From positions 546,001 through 610,000 of the forward strand of contig OX345652.1 in NCBI GenBank assembly GCA_947044365.1: 64,000 nucleotides of DNA, given 5' to 3'. Under the pieces are notes generated by a model. That model did no database searches. It had not been told where the DNA came from and saw only the letters and a program-made list of their open reading frames with translations. This document shows, piece after piece, positions 1 to 10,800 of the stretch (the first letter of the stretch is position 1; every line of letters begins with the position of its first letter). The position numbers and the translations under genes are program-made. The stretch comes from Petrosia ficiformis. Taxonomy: Eukaryota; Porifera; Demospongiae; Haplosclerida; Petrosiidae.

Positions 1-646
1 TGCATTACTGTACAGAACTGGTTGTGTTTTATATGAATGATCAAATGGACACAGTCAATAGTATATTATAATCGCTGTTGTTAGCCAGCATACTGTGAAT
101 CTGTGTCACATCGGGTGGAGCTCAGCAATTAACTATAATAAAATACCCATAATATTAACACAGCTAATCGTCATTATAATTTCTATTCATTTTATCTCTC
201 TATTTAAATGTGCATCTATATTTATCGATTCATCTTTCTCTCCACATATTCGTCTATCTATCTATCCTTTTATCAATCTATCTATCTATCTCATATTATA
301 TAAATTCTTCATGTGTATACATTACTATACTCTAGTGTTTGAACCATCATCCATTCTTCATTATTTGTCCATTGTCTTACAATCCTATAATCTTTGTTAT
401 TGATTACTATATTATTTGTTTGTGTTATGTTATTCACAGTTTCCTCTTATGAGTTGATAATTATTGATATCTTTTTATGAAATCTAATACTCATTAAAAT
501 AGAATATACATAATTATAATCATACATTCATACATACATACATACGTACATACATAAATACATACATACATACATACACACGTACATACATACATACATA
601 CATACGTACATACATACACACACAAATCATTATTGTATTCACACAG
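1..646. other. AT-rich flank upstream of the first recognised SH3 exon
   Basis: No convincing gene is visible here. A (CATA)n tract lies at about 524-620. A 30-nt stretch at 85-114 is preceded by AG, followed by GT and open for ten codons in phase 0. It could be an upstream exon of the SH3 gene but is too short to trust. Earlier exons of that gene probably lie left of the window. Confidence 0.4.
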
Positions 647-817
647 GATGTAACATTACTTCCTAATCAAAAATGTTTAGCCACAGAATCATTTGATGGT
701 GATCAAGCTGGGGTATGTCTCTGTGTTACCATTTTCACTATGTGATGAATAATACAAGTGTCTGTGTGTGTTGTGCCTATGTGTACGTGTGTGTGTATGT
801 GTGTGTGTTGTGCCTAT

Positions 818-888
<71 letters not shown>

Positions 889-908
889 GTGCCTATGTGT
901 AGTTGTGT

Positions 909-949
<41 letters not shown>

Positions 950-3900
950 TATATAGTAGTATTAATAGTAATGTTTTATAGGACCTCAGTTTTGAAGTTG
1001 GTGAATATATCACTATAGTAAGACCATCAGAGGTAAGTAATCATATATATTTCAAGGTATATTCCCTTTACTCACTTATGGGGAATTATCCCTAATGACT
1101 TTATTCATAGTACAGTATTACTATACGGCTATACCAGATAATACATGAAGAGGTTAAGTTTAGCAGTTTTTATGAGATGACAGTGACACGTTTTGTGGAT
1201 TATTCCCAATAACTTCATCTGTAGTTTATGTATTACAGTACAAATAAACAGTTTAGTTAGCTAATTAATATAGTGCATAGTTTAAAATAATGATGTCATT
1301 GCAAATTGTACAAGCATGTAAGTAGCTAGTAACTGGCCAATGGTTACAACCTCATTATCTATGTCTGAGATAATTCAATACTTACCATTTTGTTATTTTC
1401 ATTTCTTTATAAACTTTTAGTGTTTATTTATAAACTATTAATAAACATGTTGTTTACTGTACAATGATATTGTGTACTCAATATGTTGTTCAGATGATGT
1501 ATTGGTATATTGGACGGAATGAAAAGGGAGAAGTGGGTACTGTCCCCAGAACATACCTAGAACCTTTACAAATGGAACCACCACCACCAAGTAACTATGT
1601 GTGTGTCTGTGTGTGTCTGTGTTTCTGTCTGTCTGTCTACCTGTCTGTCTGTCTGTCTGGTTGTTGTTATGGAGGTATCTTCCCTGGGTTGTTTCCTCAT
1701 ATATAGTTTCTGTTTGGTTTGCAATATTATACATTATCAGATAATTACTCACTCCATGTTGTGTTATGATTAGTAATTGATCAGTAATTTTTCATGCAAT
1801 CGGCATTTATTTAATCTGCAAAGAGGCAATAAATGTGTATATGTATGTATTTATGTATGTATGTATGTATGTATGTATGTATGTATGTATGTATGTATGT
1901 ATGTATGTATGTATGTATGTATGTATGTATGTATATATGTTGTATGTATGTATGTATATATGTATGTATGTATGTATGTATGTGTGTATGTATGCATGTA
2001 TATATACATATATATATGTATGTATGTATGTATGTATGCATATATACATATATATATGTACATATGTATGTTATCATGAGTAACAGGAGTACTATTAATT
2101 ACTGAAATATGTATCTGCTAGATCACCACTTTATTTAATTTACAGGTGTAGTGTAATAACTATAACTAATAATGACTAATCTGTTTGAACACGAGATATA
2201 TGATTCTAAAAGGGTTGTTACATATACATGTACCTGTGCATGTAGTTAGTACTAAGGCCACTTATTATGTCAATCGGACATCAGGACTACATACGTTATC
2301 ACTCTGGTCCCTAAGTGGCTCTCTGAATTATAATTATAGTTTTCTTTACTTTTGTATTTTAGAATTGCCTCCAAAACCAGCTAAAACAACATTAAGTAAG
2401 ACAGGCTCTTACGATGATGATTATCAGAAGATGAGACCCGGTATTGATACTCCTATACTACCTCCCAAAGCACAAAAACCGCTAAGAGAAGATGAATTGG
2501 TAATTACAACTGGTTTAAAATACTTGTATATTACACTAACAGAAGATGAATTGGTAATTATTATAAAACAGTATTGAATATTGCTGACATAAATGTTGTG
2601 ATATCAAATACTGTATATACAGTATGATATTAACATTGCTTGGAAATAATGTTTGTAAGATGTGAATAAATGCCTACTAGTTGTCAAGACATGATAAAAG
2701 ATATTTTAATATTACATGTAGGAAATAATGAAACTGATGGAAAAAGAAAGACAGAAAAGATATTTAAAAGGAACTCTTGTGGTTGCTACAGGAACGTACA
2801 GAGCGCAGAATCCTAAGGTGTGAAGACTCGTATAATGATGTTTGTTACCATTTGTCACTGATTTAAAATAGATATAATATTGTAGAGTATATTTGTTATG
2901 ATCTTTAAGGAATCATTATTAATATTATAATTAGTGTTTTTAGTTAACTAAAACTTAAAATCCCTTTTAGTAAGGCATTGTGCCTTTCAGTTAACTAAAC
3001 TATAACTAAATTACAAAGTCTACTGCAATAACTAAAATGAAAATTGGCCAATAATGGGCACTTTTAGTTAGTTAACTAAAACTAAAACCCTTTTAGTAAG
3101 CCTAATATTAATTAAACTATAACTAAACTAAAAGTTTGAGAAACTAGGCATACCATAACTATAACTAAAAGTAGTCATTTTTGTCAAACTAAAATTATAA
3201 AGAACGTTATAAAAGATTTAGTGTCTATCGTTTGATGTGTGTTCCGTCAGTCACATGATTATCACAGGTTACTGTGCATTAAATAGCTAATGCATTACGC
3301 TGATCAGGTGACTAGTATATGAAATGTGATTGGCTAATGAAATTATAATTCTTATAAAATAATTTTATGATTATAATGATTATATTTTTCTTCTCACTCT
3401 AAATCATTTCAAAATGCAGGATCTGTCTTTCAATGTACACGAGGAGATGGTAATTATCAATCCAATGCCTGTGAGTCCACATATATCTTCAATGTGTTTA
3501 ATATATTCCTTAGATATACAGTGTTACCTCTAAAGGGTGGTACCATGGCGCTCCCCTATCCTTTAATTTAAAGAAAGTTAACTAAAAGTCATAATAGCTT
3601 ACTATAAGAAGTTTTAGTTTTAGTTTAGTTAACTGAAGCAACACTGTTGTATTTGTGTGCATATATTCAATATGAGTTATTTAATATATACATAGGATTT
3701 ATGTTGGTATCAAGCTCACAAAGCAGGTAATCCAAGACAAAAAGGAGTAATTCCCATTACCCATGTCAGATTAGTATATATGTCTGATGACGAAGATGAA
3801 GATAATTATCAGTTAGCATCTGTGTGTGTATGACGCGTGTGTGTGTGTGTGTCTGTGTGTTTCTGTGTGTGTTTATATTTATATCATAATCACAAATGTA

Positions 3901-5519
3901 CTCTATTTCGTTTCATTAGGACGCCTACATTACCAGGACATGATAGAATATATGATGGTATGTAAATGTACATGTGCATTCAAAGTTTAAATAGATGGAT
4001 GAATGGATAGATGGATCGATGGATCAGGACGGATAATAGATGGATGGATGGATGGATTGGTGGATCAATGGAGGAATGGAATGGAAGGATGGATGGATGT
4101 ATGAACGAGTAGCCGGTAGATAGGTGAATTGATAGATATATAAAATGGATGGATACATGCTAGATTTATGGAGATGGAGAATTGTAAGTTGCATCAATAA
4201 TTGACCAAATTGTCTGATGAATGGATAGACAAGTATACCAGCTTCTTTCATAAATGTTTATATCTATTTAGATCTTAATGACTTTATTAGTAACTCCGGT
4301 TGGTTCTCTTATCCTAATATTCCTCTGGGCAAAGAAGCTCAACTCAATTGTTTGGCTAAGAAGGCAGGAATCCCTTTTGAAGATTTCATGTCCACAAAAG
4401 AAGCTATTTACATGTTCAAATACAGAGAAGAGAAAGTAAGTATCTTCTGAACTTTATCTACTTGTTTCCATAGCAATTTTTCATGAATTTCTAATGAGCT
4501 CAGTTTAACTCAATGTGATTATACTCCAATCATTCTATTTCTACTAGTTATATATAATTATTATCTCATTATACTAGTTATAATTATCTCATTGTACTAG
4601 TTATATATCGGAAAAGCTGAAGTTCTTTTTGAGGAACTGTTAAAGCATTTTGAATGCTTTGGAAAACGTCGTACGGAAATAAGAGAAATTGATGATGAGT
4701 TGTGTCATCATACTGATATATCTGGTTGGGAGGTACGACACATAACCTATATAATGATACTCAACACTTACCCTTTAGTCAGGTACCCAGGTAGCCATTG
4801 GTAGCAACATGTTCAGTACCCAGGTAGCCATTGGTAGCAATAGATTCAGTACCCAGGTAGGCATTGGTAGCAATAGATTCAGTACCCAGGTAGCCATTGG
4901 TAGCAATAGATTCAGTACCCAGGTAGCCATTGGTAGCAATAGATTCAGTACCCAGGTAGCCATTGGTAGCAAAAGATTCAGTACCCAGGTAGCCATTGGT
5001 AGCAAAAGATTCAGTACCCAGGTAGCCATTGGTAGCAATAGATTCAATACCTAAGTAGTGATAGATTCAGTACCCAGGTATAGATGTAGTACCCAGATGG
5101 CGATAGATTCAGTACCCAGGTAGCCATGGCAGAAGGTCCAGTACCTGCAGATAGTAATAGAGTCCACGCCTTTTCCAAATCTTTATGCTTATTATTCTAC
5201 CTTTTGTACAGAATGGCTCTATAGTATTGTCATATAATGATATGTACCGTATATAGGCAACTTTAGTCAATGGTATACAGATGTAAATGTTGTATACGTA
5301 CTATCACTGCCCTTTTATATTTCTGGTATCTCTTCTCAAACCTCTTAGTTAAAAGTATGGGTTATCAACACAAATGAAGATATTGAAGTAGAGTATGGAA
5401 AGAAAATTATAGAATATGATGCTTTGACATCACCTAGTGGAATAGGTATCAATGAACACATGACGTTTACTAGTATGGATACTTTTGATACGTTTTGGGA
5501 GTGGCTATCGCCGAATTAA
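647..5519 (+). CDS. Two-SH3-domain adaptor-like protein, 5'-incomplete
   Basis: Eleven exons join in phase: 647-712, 982-1032, 1494-1590, 2363-2499, 2722-2817, 3420-3470, 3696-3823, 3920-3957, 4272-4435, 4601-4732, 5349-5519 (TAA at 5517-5519). The donor at 3823 lies in a TG run and is the least certain. The first three exons encode an SH3 domain (ALYDY-like region, then GDLSFEVGEYI, a WYIGRN tryptophan and VPRTYLEPL). Exon 4 is a proline-rich linker. Exons 5-7 encode a second SH3 (DLSFNVHEEM, CWYQAH, GVIPITHVRLV) followed by an acidic DDEDED stretch. The last four exons encode roughly 170 residues that I do not recognise, ending in FWEWLSPN. Two SH3 domains suggest a cytoplasmic adaptor binding proline-rich partners. 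No catalytic domain is seen. A start codon is not identified, so the gene probably begins outside the window. Confidence 0.8.
760..952. repeat. (TG)n microsatellite
   Basis: Long TG/GTGTGT tract with a few TTGTGCCTATG interruptions, lying in the intron between the first two SH3 exons. Confidence 0.95.
1836..2066. repeat. (TATG)n microsatellite
   Basis: Nearly pure TATG/TGTA tetranucleotide tract in the intron after the third SH3 exon. Confidence 0.95.
2935..3200. repeat. Dispersed repeat rich in TTAGTTAACTAAA
   Basis: An AT-rich block built around TTAGTTAACTAAAACTAAA and TTTTAGTAAGGCATTGTG. Similar blocks recur at about 9385-9530 and 52409-52585, with a short piece near 62912-62945. It is an interspersed repeat family with internally palindromic sequence. 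No coding capacity is seen. Confidence 0.7.
3521..3640. repeat. Probable end fragment of a CCCCC-TIR MITE
   Basis: The sequence CAGTGTTACCTCTAAAGGGT followed by GGTACCATGG resembles the left end of the complete element at 57198-57334. It is followed by more of the TTAGTTAACTAAA repeat. The identification is by eye and divergent. Confidence 0.4.
4015..4110. repeat. (GGAT)n degenerate microsatellite
   Basis: GGAT-type tetranucleotides with scattered changes, in the intron before the 4272-4435 exon. Confidence 0.8.
4782..5130. repeat. 33-bp minisatellite
   Basis: About eight near-identical 33-bp units, each containing TAGCCATTGGTAGCAA and TTCAGTACCCAGG, followed by degenerate copies. It occupies the last intron of the SH3 gene. 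The unit length keeps long reading frames open on both strands, but these are not genes. Confidence 0.95.
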
Positions 5520-6175
5520 TGAAGACTGTTTTCAGATCAATTTGTGTTCACCAGACATCATCTTCTTTGTGTGTATATACGTAGATATTTATATTATATA
5601 GTTAATATTAGTTAATATCACTGTGCCACTTTCTTAATTGATCTCAATTTCACATAGTGTAATTATTTGGTTTTAAAAGGAATTGACATTCAATAAGTCC
5701 GTCCACATATCCAGAACTATACATGGTTTCACACACTATATTTCAAAGATCAATTACTAGAAAAGAGATCTTTCTATTTAAGTCACACTTAAATAACGTG
5801 TGGTACTAGAGACAAACATGTCCACAGAAATCAGAATGATGTAAAGAAGATGAGAATAATATGTTAAAAACAAAATATCACTTATTAACGATTATGTCTG
5901 AATGAATAAAACCGGGTATAATATCCATCTTAATCTTGTATATTGACTTTTGCACATCATCATCACTACAATCTCATTGTGTACTTTGTCAGTAGTGATA
6001 AGTACATCCACTAACTCCAAATATGGTAATAGTCTATTTATAAATGTTACTAATAAAAGCCCAGACCTTAGTATTACCATATATGGTTATGTTATAGTTG
6101 ACCTTCAAGTCACTCAGTGCTCATATTCAGAGCTACACACAATTTATTCTTTGATATAAAGTGGAGACGTTTAAA
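5520..6175. other. Intergenic region between SH3 gene and NHL gene
   Basis: No gene recognised. It should hold the 3' UTR of the SH3 gene and the 5' region of the NHL gene. The last ~20 bases before the NHL start are also present, with small changes, upstream of the decayed copy at 39733. Confidence 0.5.
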
Positions 6176-7462
6176 ATGGCAAAGAAATCTTCAACTCCCT
6201 CTGATGCCGTCAAGAAAGTTGAGGAACAATCCATTTCGTTGATCTCATCTTGTAAAGTACGAAATGTTGATCATCATCTTGCCTTGATGGGAATAGAATC
6301 TACCAGTACCATAGTCTTTGAATTTCCTGATGACCAATCTCCTGTTCCTCTTTCTCCTTCTCACATCAGCTGTTATTTGACTACTCCCGATAAACGTCAA
6401 CCTATAGAGTGTACAGTGAAGGAATCCACACAGTCAGGACAGTACAAGATTGTCTTTACTCCCATCACTCGTGGTCTTCATCAACTACATGTAAGATTGC
6501 ATGATATCAACATCCCAGGCAGTCCACTCAGTATTCCTGTCTCGATCTCTCCTAAGATGAGAGGCCCTAATCCTGTGAAGATTATCACTGGGATTTTTAA
6601 ATACCCATGGGGAATTGATGTGACTGATGATGGACTAATTATAGTTTGTGAGTACAGGAGCCACTGTATCACCATATTAGATAGAGAGGGAAAGAAAATA
6701 AATTCATTTGGATCAGCAGGGAGTGAGAGGGGCCAGTTTAATAGTCCTTGTGGTATAGCTGTTACTTCAAAAGGAACCATTCTAGTTGTAGACACATACA
6801 ATAATCGAATCCAAGAGTTAACAATGAAAGGAGAATGTATATCATGTGTTGGAGAACGAGGAAATGGACCTCATCAGTATGAACATCTCAGGGGTATCAC
6901 TATGATGGAAGGAGAGTATTGTATTGAAAGAACAAATGGACCTCTTCAGTTTGGTTGTCCCAGAGGCATAGCTATCAACAAAACCACTGGACAAGTATAT
7001 GTTACTGATGAATTTAGTCATCAAATACAAGTCCTCAATCCTGATCTCACATTCTCGTATATTCTCGGTAGTAATGGTTCAGGAAAAGGAGAGTTTAGTA
7101 AACCCAGTGATGTGACATTAGATAGTAAAGGATTCGTATACGTGGCAGATACTTCTAACAGTCGTATTCAGAAATTCACTCCCGAGGGTAAGTTTGTGAA
7201 TATGTTTGGTACAAAGGGACCCAAACCAGGTCAACTCCGTCATCCATCAGGTATTACAGTGGATGATAATGATCTACTGTATGTTACTGAGAGTATTAAT
7301 CATCGTGTTTCCATTTTCAATACAAGTGGAAAGTTTATTCATTGTTTTGGAGAGTGTGATAACAAGATGGACTGGTTTCTTAATCCACAACAAGTAACAC
7401 TTGATAAATTCGGATACTTATATGTTTGCGACTATGAGAACTCTAGAGTTATAGTATATTGA
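6176..7462 (+). CDS. Filamin-repeat and NHL-repeat protein (TRIM2/3/71-like without RING)
   Basis: A single-exon 428-residue protein. The start is taken as the ATG at 6176 (AAAATGG context); a GTG 15 nt upstream in the same frame is not a plausible eukaryotic start. Residues of about 55-130 form a filamin/ABP280-type Ig repeat (PLSPSHISCYLTTPD, then GSPLSIPVSI). The rest is a chain of NHL repeats, each with a GQFxxPxGIAV-type start and a VxDTxNxRIQ-type turn, predicting a beta-propeller. There is no RING, B-box or long coiled coil, so no E3 ligase activity is evident. A binding or scaffold role is the safer inference. One repeat in the middle (around residues 230-260) is short: GNGPHQYEHLRGITMMEG runs directly into ERTNGPLQFGCPRGIAI, consistent with an internal deletion. 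A decayed paralogue lies at 39733-40359. Confidence 0.9.
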   Translation: MAKKSSTPSDAVKKVEEQSISLISSCKVRNVDHHLALMGIESTSTIVFEFPDDQSPVPLSPSHISCYLTTPDKRQPIECTVKESTQSGQYKIVFTPITRGLHQLHVRLHDINIPGSPLSIPVSISPKMRGPNPVKIITGIFKYPWGIDVTDDGLIIVCEYRSHCITILDREGKKINSFGSAGSERGQFNSPCGIAVTSKGTILVVDTYNNRIQELTMKGECISCVGERGNGPHQYEHLRGITMMEGEYCIERTNGPLQFGCPRGIAINKTTGQVYVTDEFSHQIQVLNPDLTFSYILGSNGSGKGEFSKPSDVTLDSKGFVYVADTSNSRIQKFTPEGKFVNMFGTKGPKPGQLRHPSGITVDDNDLLYVTESINHRVSIFNTSGKFIHCFGECDNKMDWFLNPQQVTLDKFGYLYVCDYENSRVIVY

Positions 7463-7811
7463 GTTTTGTGATACATATTGATATAAGATGTAGTTCTAGT
7501 ATTATTATTAATTTAATGTCATAATTAATTTTAATTATTGAATCTATTATGAGAGGAAAGACATAAAATATTACTAATAGTTAGGGCTGGAAATCAGCTG
7601 AGATTCTGAAATCAATCATACTATCTAGACCATTTTTTAAATTGAGTTTTTATGATAATTTCAATTTCCTAACACATTTATAATTACAATGATTGTGTTG
7701 TTTTTGTAAAAAAAAAAAATTGGTAAATTAAAAATAGATTTTGATCAAATACATGTACATGTGTATTAAGGGATAAACAAGAACAGTCAGCGAATAATTA
7801 ATAAAGAAATT
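7463..7811. other. Convergent intergenic region
   Basis: The 3' ends of the NHL gene (+) and the ceramidase gene (-) face each other here. The region is AT-rich with a short poly-A run near 7709. No further gene is seen. Confidence 0.6.
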
Positions 7812-10800
7812 TTATATCTTGACTTGAAACTCACTAGAAGTACCGTTATAAGAATTAGTACCTCCGTTATGATAGTTCCCAAAATGTTGAATACGATATG
7901 TACCATCAGATACTGTGGATGGTATAGTCCATTCAATAGTAGCTATACTAGTACATCCACCAATTATCTCTTCTATTATACATATAACTTCACTATGTGA
8001 ATACTTCCAATGGAATCTATTAATAAGAAAGCACATGTATAACACAGATACCATGACTTAGATACAGTGTTGTAGTATGGAGGTCAGTCTGTACATAAAA
8101 CAACAGTCTCAGTATTGTAGTATGGGAATCAGTTTATACATGTACTGTACATAAAACAACAGTCTCAGTATTGTAGTATACGGATTAGTTGCTAAAATAA
8201 CTATCATACACGCTATTAAAAGTAGGTTTAAGATAACAATAGTCCACATGTACATGTACATGTACACCTAGTCTCAGTTCCTGCATAGGAATATGGAACA
8301 ATAACACAATACAGTGTACTGGACAAACACCAAGACCTAGATCAAGTTCTATATAATACTCATTGGACAAACGCCCCAAGTTCCATACAATACTCATTGG
8401 ACAGACACTCAGACCTAGACCCAATCTCATACAATACTCATTGGACAGACACTCAGGACTAGACCCAATCTCATACAATAATCATTGGACAGACACTCAG
8501 ACTAAGACCCAATCTCATACAATATTCATTTTGTCCATTAGAAACACTCACTTTGTTTCCCAAGAGCCATCATTAAACAATACTTCCCAATGACCTGAAG
8601 AGCTCTTCTTCTCTACTGTAAGGAAAGTCTTCTCTGTCTATATAAACAAATGACATTACAGACCTTTGTTATAATATTTGTAACGTCCCACTTACCATCA
8701 AGTCACTACGTGGATTACCTGCCCAAAACTCAACTTTAACTGTGTCATTCTGTAACATAATTAAGTATGAGAATCAGACTATATACAAGTATGAGAATCA
8801 GACTATAACTAGTGGCCATACAATGAATGAGTGCACGGATGAATGAATGAATGGATAGGTGGATGGATGAATGGATGATAGGTAGATGGTGAATGGATGA
8901 ATGATCTATTGATGAATCAATGGGTAGTTAAATAGATGTAGACATTTGGATAGATGAATAGATGGATGTATAGATGTATAGTATGGTCTATATACTCACA
9001 ACTGTGTAAGTGCGTTTAGTATCAACATCAACATTAACATCTCCAAACTTCTTTCCACGAGGTGCTGCATCCTTGAGTATTCCTAATTCAAAGGAGATTT
9101 GACGATCGAGATAATTTGGAGGGTATGGACCGGCTGGAACAGATTGGTTCTAGACAGAAAATAAAAATGAGAGTAGAGATGAGTCAGATGACAATAAAGA
9201 GTTAATATTCAAGTCAGTGGTAGGTTGTTAATTATAAAACGCATTTAGTAAGTATTGAAATTGATCGATATGCTCTCAGCATTGATGCGACAGTTTCACA
9301 GGTCTAACTAATTCTACTAATCTACTAAAAGTGAATTATCTACATGTATGATAATTATACTTTAAATTATGAAGCAAGTTTTATAATTTTATAAAACCCA
9401 TTTAGTAAGGTATTGTGACTTTTACTTAACTAAACTATAACTAAATTATACAAGTCTACTGTAATAACTATAACAAACTAAAATGAAATTGGTCAATAAT
9501 GAACTCACTAACTAAAAATTTTTTAGCAAGTTATATACATGTATTACATTAACTGTAACTACAACTATAGTTACATTATTGTATAACTGATAGAACACAA
9601 TGTGTACATACTTTAGCCATTGCTTCTGCAAGTTTACTATATTCCTGTATGTGAGCATCTAATGTGTAGGGACCAAAAATAGTGGAAGCTGCCTCGTAAC
9701 GTTGTTGCTAATGAGAAAGATGAGAAGATAGATAGGTATAATTATAGATGAATATAAGAATAGATCAGAATGGATGGATGGTTGGTAGGTTGGATAATGG
9801 ATGGAAGTGATGGATGAATAGATCGGATGGCCGGATGGATGCTTGATGGACAAATGGACTAAAAATGGATGGATAAATGACTGAATAGATAGATAGATGG
9901 ATGGATTAAATATTGACTAGATGAGAATAAGTAAAAGCATGGAAAAAAGATGAACCAGACCCAGATTAATAAACCTGATATTCATGATAAGTGGTGATAT
10001 AATCTGAATATGTATTAGCTAGTCCTGCTATTACTACAACAGCATCTTTAGTAAATCCATTATCAGTGAGTTTCTGCAATGAAAGTAATAAATCATTAGA
10101 CTTATATAATTAATAATTATATATAAATCACTTTCTGAACAGCGTCTCGTAGAAAACGACCGGACATTGTAGTGAATTCACCAGGTACTGCAATAATTAC
10201 TAACTGTCCTACACGAAGTAACTGTATAGGTATGATCTTTGGTTGCCATGGATACGGTATGTCAATAGAACCTGTAGCAGAGTGCAATTATTATCCAATA
10301 TCAAATATAAAGTACATGTTTTAAATATTTGCTAGAAGCCAATCAAATTTGGTATCCAGGAAAAACATTAATTTTGAAATGTATTGTTACTGGCTAGTTG
10401 TTAATGCGACTTTCTAGTAAATTACTAACTGTATGTCACTTATAAACATCGTTACTATAAGTTACTGATGATGTCATTAACCTGTGTCCAATAGAATTGG
10501 TTTAGGATGATGACACTCCTTCTGTTCTTTAGTTGGATTATGTAGAATATGACCAACGAAATCCCAAAATTCATTTCCAGTTGTGTCATCTAAATATGAA
10601 TAAATAATACATGTACATGTTCATGTATATACATGTACATATACATGTATATACGTATATAAATGTATATTAATTCTTATGCATTTCCATCTGAGGCACT
10701 ACTACTTCAGTATAAAAATACAAAGTATTATTATCAATTCTTACTTTGTCTAAAGTTGAAGGCTCCTGTACCATCAATAGTACCAGCTGCAAAACTGTCT

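Noticed and set aside
1438..1752. Minus-strand 104-codon frame
   Set aside because: Overlaps a clear plus-strand SH3 exon and a TG-rich tract.
4775..5054. 90-codon frame with LLLPMATWVLN repeats
   Set aside because: 33-bp minisatellite in an SH3-gene intron.
5950..6159. Small plus-strand ORF just upstream of the NHL gene as a separate protein or as part of it
   Set aside because: It ends in a stop before the NHL start, shows no domain and overlaps an equally long minus-strand frame.
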